DNA of 64,000 bases from Neptunicella marina (GTDB taxonomy: Bacteria > Pseudomonadota > Gammaproteobacteria > Enterobacterales > Alteromonadaceae): positions 62,001 through 126,000 of the forward strand of contig NZ_JACNEP010000004.1 of assembly GCF_014270035.1 (NCBI RefSeq), in the 5' to 3' direction. Within the stretch, counting starts at the first letter, position 1. The number at the start of each line of letters is the position of its first letter. Under the pieces are notes generated by a model. The model saw only the letters and a list, made by a program, of their open reading frames with translations. It searched no databases and was not told the DNA's origin. Below, piece by piece: positions 9,149-17,273 of this stretch. Made by a program: the position numbers and the translations under genes.

Positions 9149-11857
9149 ATGCAAACTGTATTTCAGCGTAAAAAGTTAGTGGCCAGTATCGGAATGATAC
9201 TTGGTTTATATTCAATGCCACAGGCATTTGCTCAGGAAGCCCAGCAGGATCAGTCAGCCGAAGGCACTGAACTGGAAGTTATCGAAGTTTCTGGTTTTCG
9301 TGGTTCTTTAAACAAAGCTCTAAATACCAAGCGTCAGTCGGTAAACGCCAAAGAATCTATTGTGGCGGAAGATATTGGTAAATTTCCGGATTTAAACATT
9401 GCTGAATCATTACAGCGTGTACCTGGGGTGGCAATTTCACGTGAAGGCGGTGAGGGACGTCAGATTACATTACGTGGTTTAGGCCCCTCGTTTACCCGTA
9501 CGACCTTAAATGGTATGGAAGTACCGGCCAGTACCGATGGTACCGATTCCGGTGGTGGTGTAAACGGAGGTCGTGCGTTCGACTTTAACGTGTTTGCATC
9601 AGAATTATTTAATCGCGTGGATATTCAAAAAGCACCTACTGCAGCCATGGAAGAAGGTGGCATTGCTGGTACGGTAGACATGTATTCAGCCAAACCTTTT
9701 GATAATCCGGGCATGCACGTTGCCGCGTCTGCTCAGGGCGGCTATAACGATGTGACGGGGAAAGTCGATCCTCGTCTGGCAGTGATGGTGAGCAATACCT
9801 TCGCTGATGATACGTTTGGTGTATTGTTCTCTGTGGCCAAATCGGATCGTAATGTTCGTCAGGAAGGTTATGGCACAGTTCGCTGGACCACACCGGTGAA
9901 AGACGGTGGCGGTTTATTTGCTGATACCAGCAATACCACAGTGACGGGTACACCCGATGTGGGAAGTTGTGAAGATGACGGTGTTGCGGTTGATCCAATC
10001 AACTGTTTATGGACGCCACGTTTACCGCGCCCCGACTTCTTTGGTAACGAACAAGAGCGTTTAGGTTTTACCGGCTCTTTGCAATGGGCACCAAGTGACA
10101 ATTTAGTCCTGACCTTAGATACCTTGCATTCGACGCTGGATAACAAGCGTACCATGTACAACTTCTTCGAAATGTTCCGCAGTACGTTTGATGAAATTAC
10201 TCCGGTAGCAATTACTGTTCATCCAAACGGTAAACAGGTACTGGCCGGTACTTACGATGGCATTAAATCGCGTATTGAAAGCCGTCAGCAAATTTCATCA
10301 ACTGATTTCAGCCAGTATGTATTTTCGGGTGAGTATTTCGCTTCGGATAACCTGAAAATCAATGCAATGTTAGGTACAGCCAAATCGGACGCACGTTCTG
10401 AGCAGTATCGCTATAACATGACCAATAATACGCCGCATACGTTTAGCTTTGATTTCAGTAACAATCCTAATGTGCCAGAAGTGAGTCATAGTTATGACAC
10501 TAACGATGCCAGCTTTTATGATTTAAGTGATGGCCGTTTACGTGCTACTGACGTATATCGCAAAAACAATACAGGGAAACTGGATTTAACCTACAGTGCG
10601 GATATGGTTACTATCCGGGCCGGTTTAGCTGTGAATGATCGCAAGGTTGGTTACGGTGAAGAACAAATTAATGGTTTCCCGGATCAGGATTCAGCAGTAG
10701 GTTACAGTGAAATGCTGCCATATGATGATTTTGGTACTGGTTTTGACGGGCCGTTAGAACGTTTTATTGTGGCTGATTTTGATGCGATTGAATCAGGATT
10801 ACTGGATAAAACCTGGGTACCAAGAACTGCTCAAACCTGGGAAGTTCAGGAGAAAACCCGTGCGGTTTATCTGCAAATGGACTCAGAATTTGATTTAGCT
10901 GGTATGACACTGCGCAGTAACTTTGGTTTCCGTTATGTTGACACGGAAACCACGTCTACCGGTTACATTCAGCAGGATACGGTAAGTATTACCAACGACT
11001 ATGACAACTTCCTGCCTGCAATGAACCTGGCACTGGATATGACTGATGATATGGTGTTGCGTCTAGGCATTTCCCGTTCAATGACACGTCCAAGTTTAAG
11101 TTCGTTAAACCCGGGGAATCCTTCGTTCTCATACATTAACGGTACGGTAAGCGCAGGTAATCCATTCCTGGATCCGTTCACTGCAAATAACGTGGATTTA
11201 GGGTTTGAATGGTACTTTGATAATGAAGCCCTGGTGGCAGCAACCATTTTCTATAAAGATATTGAAACCTTTATCGAGAGTGCATCGGAAGAGCGTTTAG
11301 TTGATCCGGCGTATTATCCGTTTATCGACAGTGATCCACAGTACGATCCGCAAATCGCTTTAGATCCACGCACTGTGCCTTATATTCATAACTCTCCGGT
11401 TAATGGTGAAGGTACCGATTTAAATGGTTTCGAGATTATTTATCAGCAGCCGTTTAGCTTCCTGCCTGAGCCATTTAATGGCTTTGGTGTTGTGGCTAAC
11501 TACACCAAGGTTTCTTCAGGTGAAATTACCGGTCTGTCGAAAAATTCATACAACGGTACTTTGTATTACGAACAGGATGATTACGGTATCCGTGTGTCAG
11601 TAAACAAACGTGATGATTACATTACTGATTATACGGGTAGCAATGGTAACAAAGAGCACGGTACGACTGGCCCGACTCACGTTGATTTGTCAGCCTTTTA
11701 CAACGTAAGTGATGAACTAACCGTTACCTTTGAAGTGATTAACCTGACTGATGAGTATGAACGCCTGTACACCACAGGTGATGGCAACTTAGATTTAATG
11801 CGTGAATATAACCATACAGGCACGCAGTATTTCCTCGGCGCCCGTTACTCTATGTAA
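9149..11857 (+). CDS. TonB-dependent receptor (carbohydrate type)
   Basis: 902-aa outer-membrane active transporter. Signal peptide (residues 1 to about 28, ending ...PQAFAQ), a TonB-box-like stretch (LEVIEVSGFRGSL), a plug domain (AESLQRVPGVAI, ITLRGLGPSFTRTTLNGMEV) and a C-terminal barrel ending in aromatic ...FLGARYSM. The N-terminal motif KALNTKRQS...EDIGKFPD.N.AESLQRVPG is that of the Xanthomonas/Caulobacter-type receptors commonly tied to plant or algal polysaccharide uptake. The start at 9149 has a CGGAG ribosome-binding site 8 bases upstream; an in-frame extension to 9071 lacks one and would precede the signal peptide. It is followed by a strong terminator and then a GH28 gene, so pectin oligomers are the inferred cargo. 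Confidence 0.92.
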   Translation: MQTVFQRKKLVASIGMILGLYSMPQAFAQEAQQDQSAEGTELEVIEVSGFRGSLNKALNTKRQSVNAKESIVAEDIGKFPDLNIAESLQRVPGVAISREGGEGRQITLRGLGPSFTRTTLNGMEVPASTDGTDSGGGVNGGRAFDFNVFASELFNRVDIQKAPTAAMEEGGIAGTVDMYSAKPFDNPGMHVAASAQGGYNDVTGKVDPRLAVMVSNTFADDTFGVLFSVAKSDRNVRQEGYGTVRWTTPVKDGGGLFADTSNTTVTGTPDVGSCEDDGVAVDPINCLWTPRLPRPDFFGNEQERLGFTGSLQWAPSDNLVLTLDTLHSTLDNKRTMYNFFEMFRSTFDEITPVAITVHPNGKQVLAGTYDGIKSRIESRQQISSTDFSQYVFSGEYFASDNLKINAMLGTAKSDARSEQYRYNMTNNTPHTFSFDFSNNPNVPEVSHSYDTNDASFYDLSDGRLRATDVYRKNNTGKLDLTYSADMVTIRAGLAVNDRKVGYGEEQINGFPDQDSAVGYSEMLPYDDFGTGFDGPLERFIVADFDAIESGLLDKTWVPRTAQTWEVQEKTRAVYLQMDSEFDLAGMTLRSNFGFRYVDTETTSTGYIQQDTVSITNDYDNFLPAMNLALDMTDDMVLRLGISRSMTRPSLSSLNPGNPSFSYINGTVSAGNPFLDPFTANNVDLGFEWYFDNEALVAATIFYKDIETFIESASEERLVDPAYYPFIDSDPQYDPQIALDPRTVPYIHNSPVNGEGTDLNGFEIIYQQPFSFLPEPFNGFGVVANYTKVSSGEITGLSKNSYNGTLYYEQDDYGIRVSVNKRDDYITDYTGSNGNKEHGTTGPTHVDLSAFYNVSDELTVTFEVINLTDEYERLYTTGDGNLDLMREYNHTGTQYFLGARYSM

Positions 11858-11865
11858 TTAAACCC

Positions 11866-11902
11866 GGCCCTGTTGGCAGACGTGCTAACAGGGCCTTTTT
11901 GT
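11866..11902 (+). terminator. Rho-independent terminator after TonB receptor
   Basis: A 13-bp stem (11866-11878 with 11883-11895, one G-T pair) with a GACG loop and a following T5 run. It separates the receptor from the GH28 gene, and partial read-through could still connect the two. Confidence 0.9.
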
Positions 11903-11923
11903 ATCTGCCATAAAGAGAATTTT

Positions 11924-13306
11924 ATGCAAAATAAGTGGTTAAATTTAATCGGTATTACCGCAGTTTTAACCAGCGGTTTAGCAAGCGCTAAAGAAGTGTT
12001 ATCTACCCAGTATGCCAGTGAAATTGATGACATTATCAAACAAATACAGCTACCTGATATTCCCAACAATAGTGCCGATATTAGGCAGTTTGGTGCCAAA
12101 GCCGATGACAATAAAGACGACCGGGATGCCATTTTAAAAGCAATTAATCAATTGGCTAATAATGGCGGTGGTAAGCTTGTTGTTCCAAAGGGCAAGTGGC
12201 TGAGTAACGGGCCCATTGTGCTTAAAAGCAATATTGAACTGCATTTAAGCGAAGGTGCACATTTATTATTCTCTGCTCACGCCCGCGATTATTTGCCTGT
12301 GGTCAAAACCCGCTGGGAAGGTACCGAAGTATTTGCTTATTCACCATTAATTTATGCCAAAGATGTGCATGATGTAGCCATTACCGGTAGCGGCACCATT
12401 AATGGTAATGCAAACAGCGAATTCCATGCCTGGCATAAAAAAGCTAATGACGATATGCAGGTGCTGCGCACTATGGGTATTAAAGGTGTGCCGGTGGAAC
12501 AACGTCAGTTTGGTGAAGGGCACTTTTTGCGTCCCAGTTTGATTCAGTTTTTTGGTGCAAAACGTGTTCTTTTGGAAAATTACACCAGTCTGAATTCACC
12601 GTTTTGGGTTAATCATCTGGTGTATACCGACCACGTTACCGTGCGTAATGTAAAAGTAGATAGTCATTTTGCCAATAACGATGGGGTTGATTTGGATTCG
12701 GTCTCTTATGGACTGGTGGAAAACTCGCATTTTCGTACCGGCGATGATTCGGTAGTGATCAAGTCGGGTCGTGATAAAGATGGTCGCGACATCAATAAAC
12801 CAAGTCGTTATATTGTGGTGCGCAATAATGACATGGGCGGTGAAGATGGCATCGGTCTGGGCAGTGAAATGTCAGCCGGTATTAGCCATGTGTACTTTGA
12901 CCAGAATATTTTGCGCAAGGGTAAAGCGGCGATTCGTTTTAAAGGCTCACTTGATCGTGGTGGGTTAGTGGAGCATATTCGCGTGACCAATATGCATATC
13001 GCTGAGTTTGAAGATTTATTCTGGTTCCAGCTTAATTATCCCGGTGTGATTGAAGGCGGTCATCCATCCACTTATCGCGATATTGTATTTGACAATATTG
13101 AAGTGGAAAAAACGCAGCGTGTATTTGAAATTCATGCCTACAAAGCCGCGCCTTTAAGTAATGTCACCGTTAAAAATGTCAGAGTTAAACAAGCCGAAAC
13201 ACCCTTTGTACTGGAAAATGTAACGGGCTTAAAATTGCAAAATATGGTGATAAATGGTCAACGCTTTGATGGCGAACTGAGTGCCATTCAAGCGCACGAT
13301 AAGTGA
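11924..13306 (+). CDS. Secreted glycoside hydrolase family 28 (polygalacturonase-like)
   Basis: Pectin-degrading right-handed beta-helix hydrolase, 460 aa from the ATG at 11924, which follows AAAGAG and begins a signal peptide (MQNKWLNLIGITAVLTSGLASA). GH28 landmarks are present: the N-terminal DIRQFGAKADDNKDDRDAI block, then NNDGVDLDS (equivalent of NTDGxD), TGDDSVVIKSG (catalytic DD), GIGLGSEMSAG in place of the usual GHGxSxGS, and IRFKGS (RIK-like). The catalytic aspartates are intact, but the histidine of the G-H-G motif appears replaced, which is seen in some exo-acting or unsaturated-uronide-type GH28 branches. Endo or exo action cannot be decided. It probably acts in the periplasm with the upstream receptor. 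Confidence 0.88.
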   Translation: MQNKWLNLIGITAVLTSGLASAKEVLSTQYASEIDDIIKQIQLPDIPNNSADIRQFGAKADDNKDDRDAILKAINQLANNGGGKLVVPKGKWLSNGPIVLKSNIELHLSEGAHLLFSAHARDYLPVVKTRWEGTEVFAYSPLIYAKDVHDVAITGSGTINGNANSEFHAWHKKANDDMQVLRTMGIKGVPVEQRQFGEGHFLRPSLIQFFGAKRVLLENYTSLNSPFWVNHLVYTDHVTVRNVKVDSHFANNDGVDLDSVSYGLVENSHFRTGDDSVVIKSGRDKDGRDINKPSRYIVVRNNDMGGEDGIGLGSEMSAGISHVYFDQNILRKGKAAIRFKGSLDRGGLVEHIRVTNMHIAEFEDLFWFQLNYPGVIEGGHPSTYRDIVFDNIEVEKTQRVFEIHAYKAAPLSNVTVKNVRVKQAETPFVLENVTGLKLQNMVINGQRFDGELSAIQAHDK

Positions 13307-13408
13307 ATGATTAAGGGATAAGAGCCGCTTCTAAGCTGCTCAATAAAAAGCGTTTTTACTGTAACGCATACTCTTTGAGCAGTTGATGACGAAGTGATGA
13401 CAAAATGC

Positions 13409-13436
13409 TTGCATGACGTTGCTGTATCGCTATAAT
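13409..13436 (+). promoter_or_regulatory. Promoter of tRNA-Leu transcription unit
   Basis: TTGCAT at 13409-13414 and a consensus TATAAT at 13431-13436 with a 16-bp spacer. It is followed by a 9-bp perfect hairpin (13442-13450 with 13461-13469). The promoter sits about 38 bases ahead of a truncated tRNA 5' fragment and about 170 bases ahead of the complete tRNA. Confidence 0.7.
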
Positions 13437-13474
13437 GCACAGCCTGTTTAGCCTATGGGGTAAACAGGCAATCA

Positions 13475-13494
13475 CTCAGTGCCAGAGTGGCGAA
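13475..13494 (+). repeat. Truncated duplicate of tRNA-Leu 5' end
   Basis: CTCAGTGCCAGAGTGGCGAA is identical to 13608-13627, which holds the 6-nt leader and first 14 nt of the intact tRNA-Leu. The two copies are exactly 133 bp apart. The rest of the tRNA is absent from this upstream copy. Confidence 0.85.
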
Positions 13495-13613
13495 TCGTAG
13501 AAGAAGGACAGGAGTCCGAGTGTCGTGAAAGCAGGATGCTGAGAACGACCGCAGCGAAAAGTGCTTAGCACTTTCGGATCGCATAAAAGGCAATGTAAAA
13601 TAAAGCTCTCAGT

Positions 13614-13700
13614 GCCAGAGTGGCGAAATTGGTAGACGCAGCGGATTCAAAATCCGCCGGTAGCAATACTGTGCCGGTTCAAGTCCGGCCTCTGGTACCA
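13614..13700 (+). tRNA. tRNA-Leu (anticodon CAA)
   Basis: 87-nt type II tRNA with encoded CCA. Acceptor arm GCCAGAG pairs with CTCTGGT (first pair G-U), the D arm carries GGTAGACGC, the anticodon stem-loop is GCGGA-TTCAAAA-TCCGC giving CAA (reads UUG), a long variable arm follows, and the T arm is GCCGG-TTCAAGT-CCGGC. It closely follows the E. coli tRNA-Leu(CAA) pattern. Confidence 0.97.
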
Positions 13701-13730
13701 TTCTTTCTTGCTTAAGAGAGAGTGAACACA

Positions 13731-13754
13731 AACCGACGAAAGTCGGTTTTTTTG
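13731..13754 (+). terminator. Terminator after tRNA-Leu
   Basis: AACCGAC-GAAA-GTCGGTT stem-loop with a stable GAAA tetraloop followed by T7. It ends the tRNA transcript. Confidence 0.92.
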
Positions 13755-13796
13755 TGCCTGAAATTCAGATTGAATTAACTTGAGGGGGTAGAGAAC

Positions 13797-13809
13797 CTGT
13801 GCCGGTTCA
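13797..13809 (+). repeat. Fragment of tRNA-Leu T-arm region
   Basis: CTGTGCCGGTTCA repeats the tRNA sequence at 13669-13681 (start of the T arm). It lies 128 bases downstream, past the terminator, and then diverges. It may be a residue of a second tRNA copy or of a recombination event; 13 bases is short. Confidence 0.5.
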
Positions 13810-13928
13810 GGTACTCAGACCATCCATAGCTTTTATCTGATGAGCCAGTCTGTGGCTCATCAATCACATCCGGTTATGTCGACAATAAGCCCGGCAATCA
13901 GAGGCTCAATTTTGCTTTATTACAGGGC

Positions 13929-14912
13929 TTAATATTTGCCCTGATCAAATGCATTTACGATACCCCGGCTGGGTACACGACAGGTTTGTGGCGCATCAGC
14001 AAAGTAAAGGCATTTAGGTACATGGTCTTGAAAAATAAGTTTTACCGCACCTCTTGCTGTTTTACCAAATGACAAGAAATTGTAATTTGCATCAACGCGC
14101 CGAGGTCTGCCTGCATTGTCTTTTGACACTACTTTCACCGCATACACATTGCCCGGTGAGTAGCGATTCATCATCCAGCCTTTTGAGTTTTCTACGATCA
14201 AATCGTCTATTAGTTTTGTCAGATTAATGTCTTTGGCTTTAAGATTTGACGCTTTGCTGGCAATCACATCACTTAAACGTTCGCCAGAGTCTAACCGTAA
14301 CCCTGGCTCACCTTTAGCAAATAGATGCATATTCATTTCAAAGCGTTTTAGCGCAGCGCTGTTACATGCATTTTGTGTAACCAGCCTGCTCATATCTCCG
14401 GCAGCGCTGACCGCTTCATCGAGTATTCTGCGAGTGGCAAACGGATCGCGATTAGTAAATATCTGACCCAGCATTTTATTGCCTAACTTACTTGCAATCT
14501 TTTTAGACGTCGCATAAAGAGCGGGATCTGCATACACGCCGGTACCGAAGTCTCTATATTCAATACACTGACTTGAGCCGGTACGCATCCCGTAGCCATT
14601 TACTTCGTATTGCTCTCTCACGCATTTACTTTCTGTCATTTCTACTTTATTTGCGGGTAAATGTGCAGCGCACTGCCTGCCAAAGGCATATAAATAATTT
14701 CCAAATAAGGTATTGAAGGCGGCGCCACCGGGTTCCAGTTTGGCGTGTTCAAAATCTCCCAGATAAATCGCGGTGAGTTCAGACTCCAGATTTAAGCCTT
14801 TATGAATAAAACTTTTAGCCGTCAATTCTGCACTTAGCGCAGAGTGAGAACAGAGGCTAAATATAAGTAAACATACACAAGAGATAGATTTGGCAGGTAC
14901 AAATTCAAACAT
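13929..14912 (-). CDS. Secreted protein of unknown function
   Basis: 327 aa with a clear signal peptide (MFEFVPAKSISCVCLLIFSL...ALSA). The mature part is mixed alpha/beta with several Cys (RQCAAH, SKCVREQ, SQCIEY, QNACNS, PKCLYF, QTCRV) that could form disulfides in the periplasm. I do not recognise a family. It stands alone between the tRNA region and a 366-bp gap, convergent with the tRNA. A location downstream of a tRNA with repeated fragments would fit an acquired gene, but codon use was not measured. Confidence 0.75.
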   Translation of the reverse strand: MFEFVPAKSISCVCLLIFSLCSHSALSAELTAKSFIHKGLNLESELTAIYLGDFEHAKLEPGGAAFNTLFGNYLYAFGRQCAAHLPANKVEMTESKCVREQYEVNGYGMRTGSSQCIEYRDFGTGVYADPALYATSKKIASKLGNKMLGQIFTNRDPFATRRILDEAVSAAGDMSRLVTQNACNSAALKRFEMNMHLFAKGEPGLRLDSGERLSDVIASKASNLKAKDINLTKLIDDLIVENSKGWMMNRYSPGNVYAVKVVSKDNAGRPRRVDANYNFLSFGKTARGAVKLIFQDHVPKCLYFADAPQTCRVPSRGIVNAFDQGKY

Positions 14913-15218
14913 GTTCTACATCCTTATAGAATAAATTTTGAACAATTAAAGCGTGATTTGGGATGAATTCCAATGTTTCATAACAAATAAAATCTGGTAG
15001 CAACTCATTTACCGGGTGAAAAACTATTGTTACCTAAGCAGACTTCGTCGCAATAATGCCGAATTGACAGAAGTGAGTGAAGCGATACACGTGCATCAGT
15101 GGATGATGTCAGGCTTCCGCAACCATTTTTATTAAACGTTAAATCGGCATTCATTTATATGCAACGCTTTAGTATTACCAGTGAAGTTATTCAATAAATT
15201 AATAATGTTAACTTCAAC
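14913..15218. other. Intergenic gap without recognised gene
   Basis: AT-rich stretch upstream of the 14912 gene. A short open stretch at about 15040-15130 reads like coding sequence (…ELTEVSEAIHVHQWMMSGF…) but it is broken upstream by a stop and matches nothing I recognise. No tRNA, ncRNA or long inverted repeat was seen. Confidence 0.4.
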
Positions 15219-15244
15219 AAAAACGCCAGCATCAAGCCGGCGTT
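15219..15244 (-). terminator. Terminator of MBL-fold hydrolase gene
   Basis: Read on the minus strand, a 9-bp stem (15244-15236 with 15230-15222, one G-T pair) with a 5-nt loop, followed by a T run. It lies about 35 bases past the stop of the gene at 15279. Confidence 0.8.
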
Positions 15245-15278
15245 GTATATTGAATTGACCTGAGTTGTAAGGTGCAGT

Positions 15279-16763
15279 TTAAAAAGAATAGCTTTGACAA
15301 ATCGACCAGGTTTCAGGACAGTGCTTGTCACTCTCTGGTGCCATATTGGCAAGCGAATACTCAAAATCTTGTTGATCCAGCACCCTTGGACTGTGTGCGG
15401 CTGCATAGTGTTGCACCCTGACCCCGGCATTTTGCATCGCGCTGTTTAACCGGACTAAATCGGCATAACCTTGTGGGCTGCCTTGCTGTTGTCTTGAGTA
15501 ATATACATCCTCTGAGAACAAGGTATTGCCGGGAGTGAAGTGCGCAACCAAGTGCATTTTTGCATGATCACTGTTAAAGGGAAATACACTAATTTTATTA
15601 TCAGCAAGATGAAGTACACCATCGACCAAAACAAACTGATTATCGGCAATTGGGGTTGCCGCCGCATCACGTATGGCCGGGATCAGCTCTTGTGCGGTAA
15701 CCAATTGCGCACCGAGGGTGACAGCTTCATTGACCCCACCTAAGTGATCAGCATGATGATGGGTAAAAATCTGGTATTTCAGTGGGTTAGATTTTTTGGT
15801 TAAGGTCTGAATGGCATTAAAACGTTTGGTTAAATCTTTATAGCCGCCAATGCCCACAAAATAATCACCCGCATCATAGAACAGTGAATACCCCCAGCCA
15901 CTGCCTGCCTGATACAAGTTGTCCGCTACTTTTCTGCTAATAAAAGTGGCGCTATCTACTGCGTTACTAGTGCCACTTTCCTTAGTTGAAGGGAGAATAG
16001 CAAAAGCCGGGAAAGTAAGGTTTTTGGTTTGTTGATTATTTATTGTCAGACGACGTGAACTGGAGGCTGAAAACGGCTGACCTCCGCGGGTAATATAGCT
16101 GCTTGCTGCGTATAATACGCCCTTATCACGTTTATGCTGGCTAAACTCATGCACAAAGTAAGTATTGGGTAACCAGTGTTTACGCTGCATTTTTAATACT
16201 GTGCCACTTTTGGACTGGATGAAAAGTGTCATTTCAGGATAGTTACCCGCTTTAAAGGTAATCTTATGTAACTGACCATCAGGCGAACGCAATTCACCTT
16301 CATCTGTTGCATTACTGCGGTTACGATCGAGCAGCCATACCAGATATGCATCGAGGTTAATCAGGTGATTACGGTCAACATTGCCAAGAGAAATACCGCC
16401 TTGTGAAACCTGCTGTTTCTTATGATCAACCTGATAGCCCAGCTCGCCATCAAATTGTTGATGTTGGATACTAAAGTCAGCGCCCGCACTTCTTATCCAA
16501 CGAAAATCCACCTGCTGAGTGGGCAATAATATGGTGGTTTGCGCGGAATAGTTAACTTTGTCAATTCGGTCGAAGCTGTAACTTTGCCCCATACGAAAAC
16601 CGTTGTAGTGCTCCACCAATTCCAGGCTTTGCGCGTTGTGCAGTTTGTCGCCGCCATATTGTGCAACAACCTTGTCAATAAAGAGATCAAGCTCACTCTT
16701 ATCAGCTGCTGCACAGTTAAAACAGAACAACAATAAACACAGATTAACTGGAATTTTTAACAT
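15279..16763 (-). CDS. Secreted metallo-beta-lactamase-fold hydrolase
   Basis: 494 aa from the ATG at 16763, preceded by AGGGA and opening a signal peptide (MLKIPVNLCLLLFCFNCAAA). The C-terminal part carries the metal-binding signature TxHxHxDH as FTHHHADHLGG (near residue 340), then a later AHSPR His, so the di-zinc site is probably functional. The N-terminal 280 residues form a beta-rich domain like that found before the hydrolase domain in several uncharacterised marine MBL proteins. The substrate is unknown; the family ranges from lactonases to alkylsulfatase-like enzymes. A longer reading to 16829 has no ribosome-binding site. Confidence 0.85.
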   Translation of the reverse strand: MLKIPVNLCLLLFCFNCAAADKSELDLFIDKVVAQYGGDKLHNAQSLELVEHYNGFRMGQSYSFDRIDKVNYSAQTTILLPTQQVDFRWIRSAGADFSIQHQQFDGELGYQVDHKKQQVSQGGISLGNVDRNHLINLDAYLVWLLDRNRSNATDEGELRSPDGQLHKITFKAGNYPEMTLFIQSKSGTVLKMQRKHWLPNTYFVHEFSQHKRDKGVLYAASSYITRGGQPFSASSSRRLTINNQQTKNLTFPAFAILPSTKESGTSNAVDSATFISRKVADNLYQAGSGWGYSLFYDAGDYFVGIGGYKDLTKRFNAIQTLTKKSNPLKYQIFTHHHADHLGGVNEAVTLGAQLVTAQELIPAIRDAAATPIADNQFVLVDGVLHLADNKISVFPFNSDHAKMHLVAHFTPGNTLFSEDVYYSRQQQGSPQGYADLVRLNSAMQNAGVRVQHYAAAHSPRVLDQQDFEYSLANMAPESDKHCPETWSICQSYSF

Positions 16764-16890
16764 TGGGTTTCCCTGACGTTGGCTGATTTTCTTTTGTCTA
16801 AAACCAGCATAAAAAAACTGTAAAAACAATCCTATGCCATTCAGGTAAAACGCGTGTGAAATAAGATGAAGTGAATATACTGATAAATTT

Positions 16891-16924
16891 ACTGGCGTTT
16901 ACTATGGATATAAAAAACGCCAGT
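16891..16924 (-). terminator. Possible terminator of the small-protein gene
   Basis: Perfect 10-bp inverted repeat ACTGGCGTTT / AAACGCCAGT with a 14-nt loop, immediately after the gene ending at 16934. The T run after the stem is short on the minus strand, so efficiency is uncertain. Confidence 0.45.
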
Positions 16925-16933
16925 CAATCCGGA

Positions 16934-17122
16934 TTAATGCATGCCACCTGTTACGGGGGTGGCTGATGTCAGGCTTGGTACGTTAGGTTGCTTAGCCAGT
17001 TGTTGTGCTTCGGCAGTCATAGCTGCCAGAGCATCCATAATATCCAGAAATGCGATTAACTGTTTTTGATTTAAGGTGGCGGAAAGGTCTTCAATATTAC
17101 GGATTAATGCCTGTGTATTCAT
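16934..17122 (-). CDS. 62-aa small protein, unknown function
   Basis: The ATG at 17122 has a strong AGGAG site, giving MNTQALIRNIEDLSATLNQK... It is mostly helical with an amphipathic middle (NQKQLIAFLDIMDALAAMTAEAQQLA) that could form a coiled coil or bind a partner, and a flexible Pro/Thr/Gly/His tail (TPVTGGMH). There is no signal peptide or membrane segment. It follows the beta-propeller gene on the same strand after 151 bases, so it may belong to the WYL-propeller unit. No family recognised. Confidence 0.6.
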   Translation of the reverse strand: MNTQALIRNIEDLSATLNQKQLIAFLDIMDALAAMTAEAQQLAKQPNVPSLTSATPVTGGMH

Positions 17123-17273
17123 GCTGGCTCCTGCTGTCAAAAAATTGTTATCCAAGATAGATAAACACCTATTATTCAAGAGCTATGCCATTTAATTTAC
17201 TGAGCGAGTGAAATGCAATATTTAAATAAAGATAGAAAATGAGACACAAACCAGGTTGTGTCTCAACCGAAAG

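Noticed and set aside
9636-9998. Long open frame antisense to the TonB receptor
   Set aside because: Low-complexity reading of the receptor's complementary strand; no ribosome-binding site and no family pattern.
15040-15130. Short coding-like stretch in the intergenic gap
   Set aside because: Stop codon directly upstream in frame and no recognisable relative; too short to call a pseudogene.
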